Below are positions 18,830 through 27,822 of a DNA stretch of 64,000 bases, one piece after another; position 1 is the stretch's first letter, and each line of letters begins with the position of its first letter. Source of the stretch: Lutibacter agarilyticus. Lineage in GTDB: Bacteria; Bacteroidota; Bacteroidia; Flavobacteriales; Flavobacteriaceae. Where the stretch lies: the NCBI RefSeq assembly GCF_900188235.1, contig NZ_FZNT01000003.1:124001-188000 (forward strand). The letters run 5' to 3'. The notes under the pieces are model-generated. The model was given only the letters and a program-made list of their open reading frames with translations, was not told where the DNA came from and made no database searches. The translations under genes were made by a program, and so were the position numbers.

Positions 18830-20557
18830 TTAATGTTGCAACACTTCAATATCTACATCTTTATACAGTTCTAAATTTTCAATTTCAAAACTAGCCATAT
18901 AATCAAATCGTTCTCTATTTTCAGATTTAACTAAATTCACATATAGTTTTGCTGTTTTCACAAACTTCTCTTCTTTTTGACTATTTAACACTAATAAATA
19001 CCCCATAATAATATTTCCAGCCATTTCAACCAATCTAGTTGAATGAAAATCGATCAATTCATTGCTTTCTTGTGCCACAACTCTTTGAACAATTGACTCA
19101 TATTCTTCAGTCATTTTATGCAACTTCGTTCTAATTTCACAATTTTTATCAGAAACCTCCGTATCATATTTCTTAATTTGCTCTAAGAATACCCCTGTTG
19201 TAACACCTTTTATTGCGGCAACAGCTTGTAATTGCGATGTACCTTCATAAATAGAAGTGATACGTGCATCTCTATAAATACGTTCAATTGGGAAATCTTT
19301 CATAAAACCAGTTCCACCGTGAATTTGTAAAGAATCATACGCTATTTTATTACAAGTTTCACTAGCTGTTAACTTGATTAACGGTGTAAAAACATTTGAT
19401 AATTTAGCATAGTATTTCATTTCCATGCGCTCTTCTTTCTCTAATTTTCTAGAACGCATTACATCTTCATACACTTTAGAAATATCAACAAAACGAGTAG
19501 TTTCATACAATAAAGAACGAAGTGCATCAATACGAACTTTCATATTGGTAAGCATTTCATAAACTGCGGGAAAATTCACAATTACTTTTCCAAACTGCGC
19601 TCTTTCTTCAGCATATTTTAAAGCTTCACGATAAGCAGCGTCAGCAATACCAACCGATTGTGCTCCTACTCCTAAACGAGCAGAATTCATCAATGCCATT
19701 ACGTATTTAATCAATCCAAAGCGTTCTTTACCTACCAATTCCGCAGGTGCATCTTTAAATACCAACTCACAGGTTGGAGAACCTTTAATTCCTAATTTTT
19801 TTTCTAAGTGACGCACCTCAACGGCGTGATCATTTCTATCATAAATAAACATAGATAAACCACGAGCATCACTAGTCCCTTCTTCTGACCTTGCCAACAC
19901 CAAAGAAATATCAGCATCACCATTTGTTATAAACCGTTTTACACCATTTAAAATCCAAGTATTTTTTTCTTCGTTAAAAACAGCTTTCAATTTTACGGCT
20001 TGTAAATCAGAACCAGCATCAGGTTCTGTCAATACCATAGCAGCCGTAGCACCATCACGGTTAAAACGAGGTAAATATTTTTCTCTCTGTGCTTCTGAAC
20101 CAAATTCATATATGGTTTCGGCACAATCTTGCAATCCCCAAATATTGGCAAATCCAGCATCTGCTCTGGCTACCATTTCTGCAGCCATTACATACGGCAA
20201 TAATGGAAAGTTTAATCCTCCATATTTTCTTGGCAAGGACAAGCCAATTAAACCTGCATCATATAAAGCTTTATAATCTTCAGTTGTTCCCTTGGCATAA
20301 ATTACTTCGTTATTTTCAATATGTGGACCTTCTAAATCTACAGATTCGGCGTTCGTTGCAATGGTATTTGCACAAATATCACCCACAATATCAAGTATTT
20401 TTTCATAGGAATCTATGGCGTCTTCGTGATTTAAAGGTGCAAAATCAAACTCTTCAGACTCTTTAAAATCTTGTTCTTTTAATTTTACTATTTTTTTTAC
20501 AATTGGATCTTTTAAATGAAATTTAAAATCCGGAGTATCTGTGAAAAAATTATTCAT
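18830..20557 (-). CDS. Acyl-CoA dehydrogenase family protein
   Basis: 575 residues, longer than the usual 380 because of an N-terminal extension and a C-terminal helical domain of about 130 residues. The core is typical: GLSLPRKYGGL, MVLTEPDAGSDLQ (FAD/substrate loop), ITNGDAD, YAEERAQFGKVI, QIHGGTGFMKDFPIERIYRDARI and IYEGTSQLQ with the likely catalytic Glu. It oxidises an acyl-CoA to the 2-enoyl-CoA and passes electrons to ETF. Both ETF subunits are encoded just upstream in the same direction, so these three genes form one functional unit. Chain-length preference is unknown. Confidence 0.93.
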   Translation of the reverse strand: MNNFFTDTPDFKFHLKDPIVKKIVKLKEQDFKESEEFDFAPLNHEDAIDSYEKILDIVGDICANTIATNAESVDLEGPHIENNEVIYAKGTTEDYKALYDAGLIGLSLPRKYGGLNFPLLPYVMAAEMVARADAGFANIWGLQDCAETIYEFGSEAQREKYLPRFNRDGATAAMVLTEPDAGSDLQAVKLKAVFNEEKNTWILNGVKRFITNGDADISLVLARSEEGTSDARGLSMFIYDRNDHAVEVRHLEKKLGIKGSPTCELVFKDAPAELVGKERFGLIKYVMALMNSARLGVGAQSVGIADAAYREALKYAEERAQFGKVIVNFPAVYEMLTNMKVRIDALRSLLYETTRFVDISKVYEDVMRSRKLEKEERMEMKYYAKLSNVFTPLIKLTASETCNKIAYDSLQIHGGTGFMKDFPIERIYRDARITSIYEGTSQLQAVAAIKGVTTGVFLEQIKKYDTEVSDKNCEIRTKLHKMTEEYESIVQRVVAQESNELIDFHSTRLVEMAGNIIMGYLLVLNSQKEEKFVKTAKLYVNLVKSENRERFDYMASFEIENLELYKDVDIEVLQH

Positions 20558-20600
20558 TTTTTTCTATTTTATGGTTAATAAACTTTCAAAATTACACTTT

Positions 20601-20681
20601 TCGTCAACCTGAATTTAGTTCAGGTTCTCATCTCTTTAGATTACTGTGTAATGAGATGCTGAAACAAGTTCAGCATGACGG
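20601..20681. repeat. Nested palindromic repeat, copy B (inside the etf-dehydrogenase unit)
   Basis: The left arm GTCAACCTGAA-TTTAG-TTCAGGTT and right arm ATGCTGAAACAAGTTCAGCAT followed by GACGG are each hairpins. The two arms are also inverted versions of each other, with a shared CTCAT / ATGAG. It shares its left arm with copies A and C. Placed between etfA and the acyl-CoA dehydrogenase gene, it would form a strong RNA structure in a joint transcript. Confidence 0.78.
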
Positions 20682-20723
20682 CTTGTACTATTTTTTGAAA
20701 ATCTTATCATTTTTTTTATTAAT

Positions 20724-21743
20724 CTATTTAGCGTTTTCCTTATAAAATTTAATCATCTTAGGAATAACTACACCCAAATCACCTGTGATTACATAATCTG
20801 CCAATGCATTTATAGGAGCTTCAGGATCATTATTTATGGAGATAATCATTGAAGCATCTTGCATACCAGCTGTATGTTGAATTGCTCCTGAAATACCTGC
20901 AGCTATATACAATTTTGGTCGAACTGTTGTTCCTGTTTGTCCAATTTGGCGATTGTGATCAATAAACCCAGCATCTACTGCTGCTCTAGAACCACCAACT
21001 TCACCCCCCAATATATTAGCTAGATTTTTAAGTAGATCAAAATTTTCTTTTGACCCTACTCCATAACCACCTGCAACAATAATAGGCGCGTCTTTTAAAT
21101 TCACATCAGACTCTTCTATATGACGCTCAATTATTTTTACCACAAAATCGGTATCAGAAACAGCTTCATTTACTATTACCGAAATTACTTCTGTTTTGTA
21201 ATTCGCATCAAAAATTTCTTTTTTCATCACACCTTCTCTAACCGTTGCCATTTGCGGGTGCATATCCCAATTAATAATATTTGCCATAATACTCCCCCCA
21301 AAAGCAGGACGAATGGCATATAATAAATCGGTATATTCTTTCTTTTCCTTCTTTACAAAATGATCACCAATATCTAAAATTGTTGTATCAGCGGTTAGGC
21401 CACAATTTAATTTTGAAGCAATTCTTGGTGCCAAATCTCTTCCTACTGAAGTTGCTCCAAACAACACTATTTGAGGATCTTCTTGTTTTAAAACTTTAGT
21501 TACCAAGGCTGCATGAGGTAACGTTCTATATGGTTCTAATCTAACATCATCACCTACAAATAACCTATCTACACCATAAGGTGCAATTTGGCTTTCAATA
21601 CCTTTTAAATCTTTTCCATTAACCATAGCGACTAAAGGAGCATCTAATTTTTCGGCTAAACGTTTCCCTGCTGATAATAACTCTTGGCTTATTTCTGCTA
21701 CTTTTTTATTTTCTACTTCGCAATAAACAAATACACTTTTCAT
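20724..21743 (-). CDS. etfA: Electron transfer flavoprotein alpha subunit
   Basis: 339 residues. The C-terminal FAD domain shows VAGGYGVGSKENF, GEVGGSRAAVDAGFI, QIGQTGTTVRPKLYIA, GISGAIQHTAGM and INNDPEAPI, the classic EtfA series. The N-terminal adenosine-binding-like domain occupies about 1-190. It accepts electrons from the dehydrogenase encoded downstream. It lies 24 bp after etfB. The N-terminal domain carries the VGRDLAPRIA-type loop found in long anaerobe-like ETFs. Confidence 0.95.
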   Translation of the reverse strand: MKSVFVYCEVENKKVAEISQELLSAGKRLAEKLDAPLVAMVNGKDLKGIESQIAPYGVDRLFVGDDVRLEPYRTLPHAALVTKVLKQEDPQIVLFGATSVGRDLAPRIASKLNCGLTADTTILDIGDHFVKKEKKEYTDLLYAIRPAFGGSIMANIINWDMHPQMATVREGVMKKEIFDANYKTEVISVIVNEAVSDTDFVVKIIERHIEESDVNLKDAPIIVAGGYGVGSKENFDLLKNLANILGGEVGGSRAAVDAGFIDHNRQIGQTGTTVRPKLYIAAGISGAIQHTAGMQDASMIISINNDPEAPINALADYVITGDLGVVIPKMIKFYKENAK

Positions 21744-21767
21744 CTTACTTATTTTAAGTTATATCAA

Positions 21768-22643
21768 CTACCCAATGGTATGATGTTTAATTAATTCTTT
21801 AATCATTCCTTCAATATCACTATCTGAATCGTTCAACACTTTGGATTCGGTTGCTGTTAAAACAATGCTTGATACACTCTTTACTTTTGTAGGCGAACCA
21901 GCCAATCCAATTTTAGTTACATCAGCTTCAATATCTTCTACACTCCATTCAGGAATAACTAAATAAGGTCTTTTTAAATGTAATGCTTCTAAAACAGGGT
22001 CTCCTTTTCTCATTTCTGTTTTAGTTCTTGCATATTTATGTTTCATCACTTTTTTAGCAATTCTTGATCTGCAATCTGGTGAAGACCCATGAACTGTCAT
22101 TAAAACAGGATACGGTGCTGAAACAGTTTCAACTCCAGTTTCCAAACGACGTCTAGCTATAATTTCATCCTCTTTAATATCAAGAATTTCCTCAACATAA
22201 GTTACCTGTGGAATTCCTAATTTATCAGCACATTGAGGTCCAACCTGAGCGGTATCACCGTCAATTGCTTGTCTTCCTCCAACAATTAAATCGTAATCGG
22301 CTATTTTTTTTATTCCTTGAACAATGGTATAACTTGTAGCTAAAGTATCGGCACCTCCAAAACGGCGATCTGAAATCATAATTCCATTATCAACACCTCT
22401 ATAATAACCTTCACGAATAATGTCGGCGGCTTTGGGTGGTCCCATTGTTAAAATGGTAACCGTTGTTCCCGGTATACGATCTTTAATATTTAATGCTAAT
22501 TCTAAGGCATGCAAATCATCTGGATTAAAAACGGTTGCAAGCTTACCTCTATTTACCGTACCATCAGGCTTCATAGCATCAGGCCCTACATGTCGGGTGT
22601 CTGGCACTTGCTTTGCTAGTACTACAATTTTAAGTGGTCTCAT
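21768..22643 (-). CDS. etfB: Electron transfer flavoprotein beta subunit, long clostridial-like form
   Basis: At 291 residues it is about 40 longer than the usual 250. Motifs are AKQVPDT (10-16), VFNPDDLHALE (about 38-48) and VGGRQAIDGDTAQVGPQ (about 121-137). The AIDGDTAQVGP form resembles EtfB of clostridial ETF complexes, some of which carry a second FAD and bifurcate electrons; canonical aerobic EtfB has a different AMP-binding sequence there. It heads the etfB-etfA-dehydrogenase unit. Whether it binds FAD or AMP cannot be decided from sequence alone. Confidence 0.93.
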   Translation of the reverse strand: MRPLKIVVLAKQVPDTRHVGPDAMKPDGTVNRGKLATVFNPDDLHALELALNIKDRIPGTTVTILTMGPPKAADIIREGYYRGVDNGIMISDRRFGGADTLATSYTIVQGIKKIADYDLIVGGRQAIDGDTAQVGPQCADKLGIPQVTYVEEILDIKEDEIIARRRLETGVETVSAPYPVLMTVHGSSPDCRSRIAKKVMKHKYARTKTEMRKGDPVLEALHLKRPYLVIPEWSVEDIEADVTKIGLAGSPTKVKSVSSIVLTATESKVLNDSDSDIEGMIKELIKHHTIG

Positions 22644-22760
22644 ATTTTATATCAATTCTGTTTAGTTTAATCTTCTAAATTTAAAGGAAATATTTCGTCA
22701 AAAGCATGACATTACTCATACTCTTAAAATAGTTTAAACTAACTTTAAAAATAGGCATAA

Positions 22761-22795
22761 AAAAAAGCGATGATTTTTAAATCATCGCTTTAAAA
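22761..22795 (-). terminator. Terminator after fabI
   Basis: The stem AAAGCGATGAT / ATCATCGCTTT with flanking A/T tracts lies downstream of the fabI stop (22818, minus strand). Confidence 0.85.
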
Positions 22796-22817
22796 TATAT
22801 TGGTTTTTAACCTACTT

Positions 22818-23669
22818 TTACTTTTCTAATTCTTCAACATTATCAGTTTCATGATTAAAAGTATTCATGAAATTTTCCATAATAGCATTGCTAACTCCCA
22901 TATTTGAGAATCCTCCATCGTGGAATAAATTTTGAAGTGTTACTTTCTTTGTTAAATCTGAAAATAAACTGATGGTATAATCTGCACATTCTAATGCGGT
23001 AGCATTACCTAGTGGAGACATTTCTTCAGCATACGCAATAAATCCGTCAAAACCTTTAACACCACTACCTGCTGTTGTTGGAGTTGGAGATTGTGAAATT
23101 GTATTTACTCTTACTTTTTTATCTCTTCCGTAGAAATAACCAAAGCTACGTGCAATTGATTCTAAATAAGCTTTGTTATCAGCCATATCGTTATAATCAG
23201 GAAAAACACGTTGTGCAGCCATATAAGACAAAGCAACAATACTTCCCCATTCATTCATAGCGTCTTTTTTATATAACATACTCATTACCCTGTGGAAAGA
23301 TAATGCTGATACATCAAAACCTGTTTTTGTGAAATTATAATCTTGATTAGTGTAATGATTTCCTCTACGAACATTCACAGACATACCAATTGAATGCAAT
23401 ACAAAATCAATTTTCCCTCCTAAGATTTCCATTGCTTTATCAACTAAAACTTCTAAATCCATCATTGATGTTGCATCTGCAGGAATTACTTGAGAACCTG
23501 TTTTTTCAGCTAATTCAGAAATAGTTCCCAATCGCATAGCAACTGGTGCATTTGTTAACACAAATGTTGCTCCTTCTTCGTGCGCTCTTTCTGCTACTTT
23601 CCATGCAATAGATTTTGAATCTAATGCTCCAAAAATAATTCCTCTTTTCCCTTTTAGTAAATTATACAT
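22818..23669 (-). CDS. fabI: Enoyl-[acyl-carrier-protein] reductase (NADH)
   Basis: A 283-residue short-chain dehydrogenase of the FabI type, catalysing the last step of each fatty-acid elongation cycle. The N-terminal nucleotide loop is GIIFGALDSKSIAW. The FabI-specific catalytic pair is in YNDMADNK (Tyr-x6-Lys). DFVLHSIG and the substrate-binding SQSPTPT region are present. The C-terminus is about 20 residues longer than E. coli FabI. It is transcribed alone from a good promoter in the recN 3' end and closed by a terminator. Confidence 0.95.
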   Translation of the reverse strand: MYNLLKGKRGIIFGALDSKSIAWKVAERAHEEGATFVLTNAPVAMRLGTISELAEKTGSQVIPADATSMMDLEVLVDKAMEILGGKIDFVLHSIGMSVNVRRGNHYTNQDYNFTKTGFDVSALSFHRVMSMLYKKDAMNEWGSIVALSYMAAQRVFPDYNDMADNKAYLESIARSFGYFYGRDKKVRVNTISQSPTPTTAGSGVKGFDGFIAYAEEMSPLGNATALECADYTISLFSDLTKKVTLQNLFHDGGFSNMGVSNAIMENFMNTFNHETDNVEELEK

Positions 23670-23706
23670 GTAATATATTGTTTTTGATTTTATTTGAATT
23701 TGGTTG

Positions 23707-23734
23707 CAAATATAGTAATTTATTAACTTAACAA
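23707..23734 (-). promoter_or_regulatory. fabI promoter
   Basis: On the minus strand TTG (23734-23732), a 17-bp spacer and TATATTTG (23714-23707) fit the Bacteroidota TTG-N17-23-TAnnTTTG consensus. The -33 element falls inside the last codons of recN. Confidence 0.7.
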
Positions 23735-25375
23735 CTCTTTTGCATGTTCAATAGCTGTTGAAGTAACATTTTTACCGCCTAACATCTCTGCAATTTCAGT
23801 TATTCTTTCACTTTCTGAAAGCTGTTTTAACTGTGTTACTATGTTATTTGAAATGTCTTGTTTGTATACTTTATAGTGTTGTTGCCCTTTTGCTGCAATT
23901 TGAGGTAAATGCGTTATGGTAATTACCTGCATGTTTTTGCTCATTTGTTGCATTATGTCTGCCATTTTTTGAGAAACATCTCCAGAAACACCGGTATCAA
24001 TTTCATCAAAAATAATGGTTGGTAACTTTAAATATGTTGAAAGAATTGATTTTACAGACAACATAATTCTTGACAATTCTCCTCCTGAAGCTACTTTTTT
24101 AAGTTCTCCAAAATTAGCACCTTTATTTGCTGAAATTAACAACTGTAATTCATCCTTACCGTTTTTAAAATAGGATGTTGAATGCTGAATATCAAATTTA
24201 AAACGGGTATTTTCCATTCCTAAATTTGACAACATTTTTTCTAATTTCCTCACCAAAACAGGAATGGCTTTCACTCTCTTTTCAAAAATTTTATTAGCTA
24301 AAACATCAATCTTTTTCGCAACCTCAGCTACTTCATTTTCCTTTTCTTTTATAATGGTTGAAGAGTTTTGCACAGCATCTACTTTTACTGAAAGTGTTTG
24401 CTGTAGCTCTAATAAACTTTTTACAGAATCTACCACATGCTTTTTCTGTAAATTATATATTAACTGCAATCTGTCGTTTAATTTTTCTAATTCAGAACCA
24501 TCAAAACTTACATTTTCATTAGCATCTTCAATCTCACTTGTAATGTCATCAAATTCAATTTTTAAACTCAACACTCTTTCATAAAGTTCCTTATAATCAC
24601 TTGAAAAAGGTGAGATTTTATTAAAATTATTGGTCAACGCATTTAACATAGACTGCAAACCAATTTCTTCGTTTACCGCCATTGATTGTGCTTCAGATAA
24701 ATTTATTTTTATTTCTTCAATATTATTTAATTTATCTAATGTTTGCTCAATTTCTTCTTGTTCACCTTCTTTTAATTTTGCACTTTGCAACTCTTCAAAC
24801 AAATGTAAATTATATTCGTATTGCTCTTTTTCTTTTGCTTGTTCCTGCTTAAGTGCGTTAAGTTCTTTTACTAGTTTTGTATATAATGTTAGACCTCTTT
24901 TATACGACTCAATTTTAGCGAAATTATTCTCCAAAGCGTCCAATATTTGAAATTGAAAACTGGCATCAGATAATTGCATTGTTTGATGTTGTGAATGTAC
25001 ATCTATTAACTTTTCACTTAAGTTATTTAGAACTTGTAATGTGGTAGGCGTGTCGTTTATAAATGCTCTAGATTTTCCGCTAGGTAAAATTTCACGCCTA
25101 ATAATTGTTTCTGCTTCAAAATCAATATCATTTTGTTCAAAAAAGGTTTCTAAATTATATTTAGAAATAGAAAATTGACCTTCAATAATACATTTTTGTA
25201 ATGAATCCTTCAATGTTGAAGATTCAGCTCGTTTACCTAAAACCAATCCAAGTGCGCCTAATAAAATAGATTTACCAGCACCGGTTTCACCTGTTATGAT
25301 AGATAATTGGTCTTTAAAATTTACAGCCAAACTTTCAATTAAGGCATAATTTTTTATGGAAAGGTGTGTTAGCAT
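23723..25375 (-). CDS. recN: DNA repair protein RecN
   Basis: A 550-residue SMC-like ATPase of double-strand-break repair. Walker A GETGAGKS lies at about 31-38, the signature GGELSRIML near 430, and Walker B TIIFDEIDTGVSG near 460. A coiled coil (about 160-390) joins the two ATPase halves. It follows the DUF4835 gene by 23 bp and ends the bamD-rpoZ-coaBC-DUF4835-recN operon, a standard order in flavobacteria. Confidence 0.96.
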   Translation of the reverse strand: MLTHLSIKNYALIESLAVNFKDQLSIITGETGAGKSILLGALGLVLGKRAESSTLKDSLQKCIIEGQFSISKYNLETFFEQNDIDFEAETIIRREILPSGKSRAFINDTPTTLQVLNNLSEKLIDVHSQHQTMQLSDASFQFQILDALENNFAKIESYKRGLTLYTKLVKELNALKQEQAKEKEQYEYNLHLFEELQSAKLKEGEQEEIEQTLDKLNNIEEIKINLSEAQSMAVNEEIGLQSMLNALTNNFNKISPFSSDYKELYERVLSLKIEFDDITSEIEDANENVSFDGSELEKLNDRLQLIYNLQKKHVVDSVKSLLELQQTLSVKVDAVQNSSTIIKEKENEVAEVAKKIDVLANKIFEKRVKAIPVLVRKLEKMLSNLGMENTRFKFDIQHSTSYFKNGKDELQLLISANKGANFGELKKVASGGELSRIMLSVKSILSTYLKLPTIIFDEIDTGVSGDVSQKMADIMQQMSKNMQVITITHLPQIAAKGQQHYKVYKQDISNNIVTQLKQLSESERITEIAEMLGGKNVTSTAIEHAKELLS

Positions 25376-25398
25376 TTTCTAAAATAAAAAGTAAAAAA

Positions 25399-26286
25399 TT
25401 ACTTTATAGAGTTCCACTTTTCAGCATTTAAAGGGGAAATTCTTATTAAATCTTCTTTTAGTTCAAAGGTTTCATATCTTGGTCCGTCTGAAAAAATTTC
25501 AACAATTTCATCAGATTTTGAATCCATAAAAACACGTAATAAAAACGCATTAGGACGCGAATTATGTAATGTTTTTAATATACCTAAAGCTTCTGCAATA
25601 TTTTCTTTTGCTGTTTTAGGGTCTTTACTCATTAAATCTAAACCGTGTAAATGATATTGATACATTGCTGTATGAAATTCTTTATACGTTGGCGACAATA
25701 TATTATCGGTTAAACTAAAACGAGTTCTTGCACCATCAGCCTGATTCCATCCTTTATAACCACTTTGTTGCGCTTGTGCCAATACATCTTGAGCTTGTGT
25801 AAAAAAAGATATTCCTCCGTATTGAGAAAAAGTATCAGCATCCATTCCCAAAACAACATACACATAATACGTTATCATTGAAACTAAATTAGATTCAAAA
25901 GTTGTTGCATTATAAACCAAAGGTTCAAATTCTAAATATTGAAATGAGAAATTTGTGTCTTTAAAATTAAAAACGGGTGTTGAATAATTTGAATTATAAA
26001 CTGGGCGAGATGATTGTATTTGTATACTACCTTTAAACGAACTTCCGTTCTGTTCATCAATAATAATACTCATATTACAATTAACGCGTTCCTGATTTTT
26101 ATAATTATAACCTGTCCAACGTGTTTGATTTATAAAATCGTTTAGTGAATTTTGAAGTGTTGTAAAAATTTGTTTATTTGACCCAGGTACTTTATCTGAA
26201 TTTATAGTAATAGTACAGTTTAACTCTTGTGCATTTAACTGAATAATTGCAAAAAGGAAAAAAATTATTTGAACTATGCTACGCAT
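25399..26286 (-). CDS. DUF4835 family exported protein
   Basis: 295 residues. The signal peptide MRSIVQIIFFLFAIIQLNAQ is followed by ELNCTITINSDKVPGSNKQ and NFINQTRW-type motifs that mark DUF4835, a Bacteroidota family of unknown function. The mature protein is soluble and periplasmic or surface-located. Its start overlaps the end of coaBC by 8 bp, so translation is coupled. Its fixed place between coaBC and recN makes it a core gene, but the function is not established. Confidence 0.9.
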   Translation of the reverse strand: MRSIVQIIFFLFAIIQLNAQELNCTITINSDKVPGSNKQIFTTLQNSLNDFINQTRWTGYNYKNQERVNCNMSIIIDEQNGSSFKGSIQIQSSRPVYNSNYSTPVFNFKDTNFSFQYLEFEPLVYNATTFESNLVSMITYYVYVVLGMDADTFSQYGGISFFTQAQDVLAQAQQSGYKGWNQADGARTRFSLTDNILSPTYKEFHTAMYQYHLHGLDLMSKDPKTAKENIAEALGILKTLHNSRPNAFLLRVFMDSKSDEIVEIFSDGPRYETFELKEDLIRISPLNAEKWNSIK

Positions 26287-27493
26287 TAATTGTATTCAGT
26301 ATTTCGTTAAAAATATCTGCTGCTACTTTAGCTTTAGATTTCAGACTAAATTCGGAGATTTTTTCAAATTTATCAATAAGAGTTACTTTATTGGTTGTTG
26401 TTTTAAATCCTGCACCTTTGTCTTTTAGCGAATTTAGTACAATTAAATCTAAATTCTTTTTATTTAGCTTTAATTTTGCGTTTTCTATTTCATTATTGGT
26501 TTCCAAAGCAAAACCAACTAAAAATTGATGTGATTTTTCTTTTCCTAATGAAGCTAAAATATCTTGTGTTTTCACCAATTCAATAGTTAAAGAATCTTCA
26601 GATTTTTTCAACTTTTGATCAAAAACTATTTTTGGCTTGTAATCTGCTACAGCTGCTGAAAGAATTGCGATATCAACATTTTTGAAATACGTATGAGCTA
26701 CATTATACATATCTTCTGCACTCACAACATTGATTCTTTCAATTGCTGAAGTTTCAACAATTTCGTTAGAAGGCCCCGCTATTAAATAAACTTCGGCTCC
26801 TAAACTAGCTGCTGTTTTCGCCAATTCAAAACCCATTTTACCCGATGAATGATTTCCTATAAAACGAACAGGATCAATTGCTTCATACGTTGGTCCAGCA
26901 GTAATTAACACTTTCTTTTTATACAAAGGTAATCCTTTAACTATTTCATTTTCAATAAATGAAACAATATCTTCTGGTTCAGCCATACGGCCTTCACCTT
27001 CTAAACCACTTGCTAAAAAACCAGTTGATGGAGGAATAAATATATTTCCGAAACCTTGTAACTTTTTAATGCTATTTTGGGTAGATGGATGCTTGTACAT
27101 ATCTAAATCCATTGTAGGTGCAAAAAACACCTTACATTTTGCAGATAGATAGGTAGCTAACAATAAGTTATCGCAAGTACCATTCCCCATTTTAGACAAT
27201 GTATTTGCAGTTGCAGGGGCAATAACCATATAATCAGCCCAAAGACCTAATTCTACGTGGCTATTCCACTCTTCATCCTCATCTTCACTTTTATCAAAAA
27301 AGGTAGAATATACTGGATTTTGTGAAAGCGTAGAAAGTGTTAACGGTGTAACAAAATCTTTAGAGGCAGGTGTCATAACTACTTTAACGTTTGCACCTGC
27401 TTTAATAAAAAGTCTGACTAAACTTGCCGTTTTATAAGCAGCAATACCAGCTGTTACGCCTAAAAGTATGTTTTTACCGCCTAAAACACTCAT
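26279..27493 (-). CDS. coaBC: Bifunctional phosphopantothenoylcysteine decarboxylase / phosphopantothenate-cysteine ligase
   Basis: 404 residues. The N-terminal FMN-dependent CoaC half has GVTAGIAAYK, the active-site His in SHVELGLWAD, PATANTLSKMGNGTCDNLL, and the substrate Cys in SAKCKVFFAP. The C-terminal CoaB half begins at about 190 with LITAGPTYEAIDPVRFIGNHSSG and continues to a KxKK loop (KLNKKNLD). It carries out two consecutive steps of coenzyme A synthesis. It lies 2 bp after rpoZ and overlaps DUF4835. Confidence 0.96.
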   Translation of the reverse strand: MSVLGGKNILLGVTAGIAAYKTASLVRLFIKAGANVKVVMTPASKDFVTPLTLSTLSQNPVYSTFFDKSEDEDEEWNSHVELGLWADYMVIAPATANTLSKMGNGTCDNLLLATYLSAKCKVFFAPTMDLDMYKHPSTQNSIKKLQGFGNIFIPPSTGFLASGLEGEGRMAEPEDIVSFIENEIVKGLPLYKKKVLITAGPTYEAIDPVRFIGNHSSGKMGFELAKTAASLGAEVYLIAGPSNEIVETSAIERINVVSAEDMYNVAHTYFKNVDIAILSAAVADYKPKIVFDQKLKKSEDSLTIELVKTQDILASLGKEKSHQFLVGFALETNNEIENAKLKLNKKNLDLIVLNSLKDKGAGFKTTTNKVTLIDKFEKISEFSLKSKAKVAADIFNEILNTINA

Positions 27494-27495
27494 AA

Positions 27496-27822
27496 TTACT
27501 CTTGAATTTCTTCTGGATTTCTGAAGTAAATTTTATCTTGTAACCACTCTTCTACTGCAAGTGCTGTAGGTTTTGGTAATTTTTCATAAAATTTAGAAAC
27601 TTCTATTTGCTCTTTATTTTCAAATACCTCATCTAAACTATCAGTATAAGTTGCAAATTCTTCTAATTTTTCAATTAATTCACTTTTTAAATCACCATTA
27701 ATTTGTTGAGCTCTTTTAGCTATAATAGTAATTGCTTCGTAAATATTTTCTGTTGGCGCTTCAATTAAGTTCTTGTCGTAAGTAACTGTTGTTGTAGCTG
27801 CTTTTGTGTTTTTATAATCCAT
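27496..27822 (-). CDS. rpoZ: RNA polymerase omega subunit, Bacteroidota type
   Basis: A 108-residue acidic protein of the Bacteroidota omega family. The omega-like core is NIYEAITIIAKRAQQIN (about 26-42), corresponding to the R-x-Q-I segment that binds beta-prime. The C-terminal half (PTALAVEEWLQDKIYFRNP) is specific to this phylum. The start overlaps the bamD stop by 11 bp. The classification rests on sequence pattern and on this conserved operon position. Confidence 0.88.
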   Translation of the reverse strand: MDYKNTKAATTTVTYDKNLIEAPTENIYEAITIIAKRAQQINGDLKSELIEKLEEFATYTDSLDEVFENKEQIEVSKFYEKLPKPTALAVEEWLQDKIYFRNPEEIQE

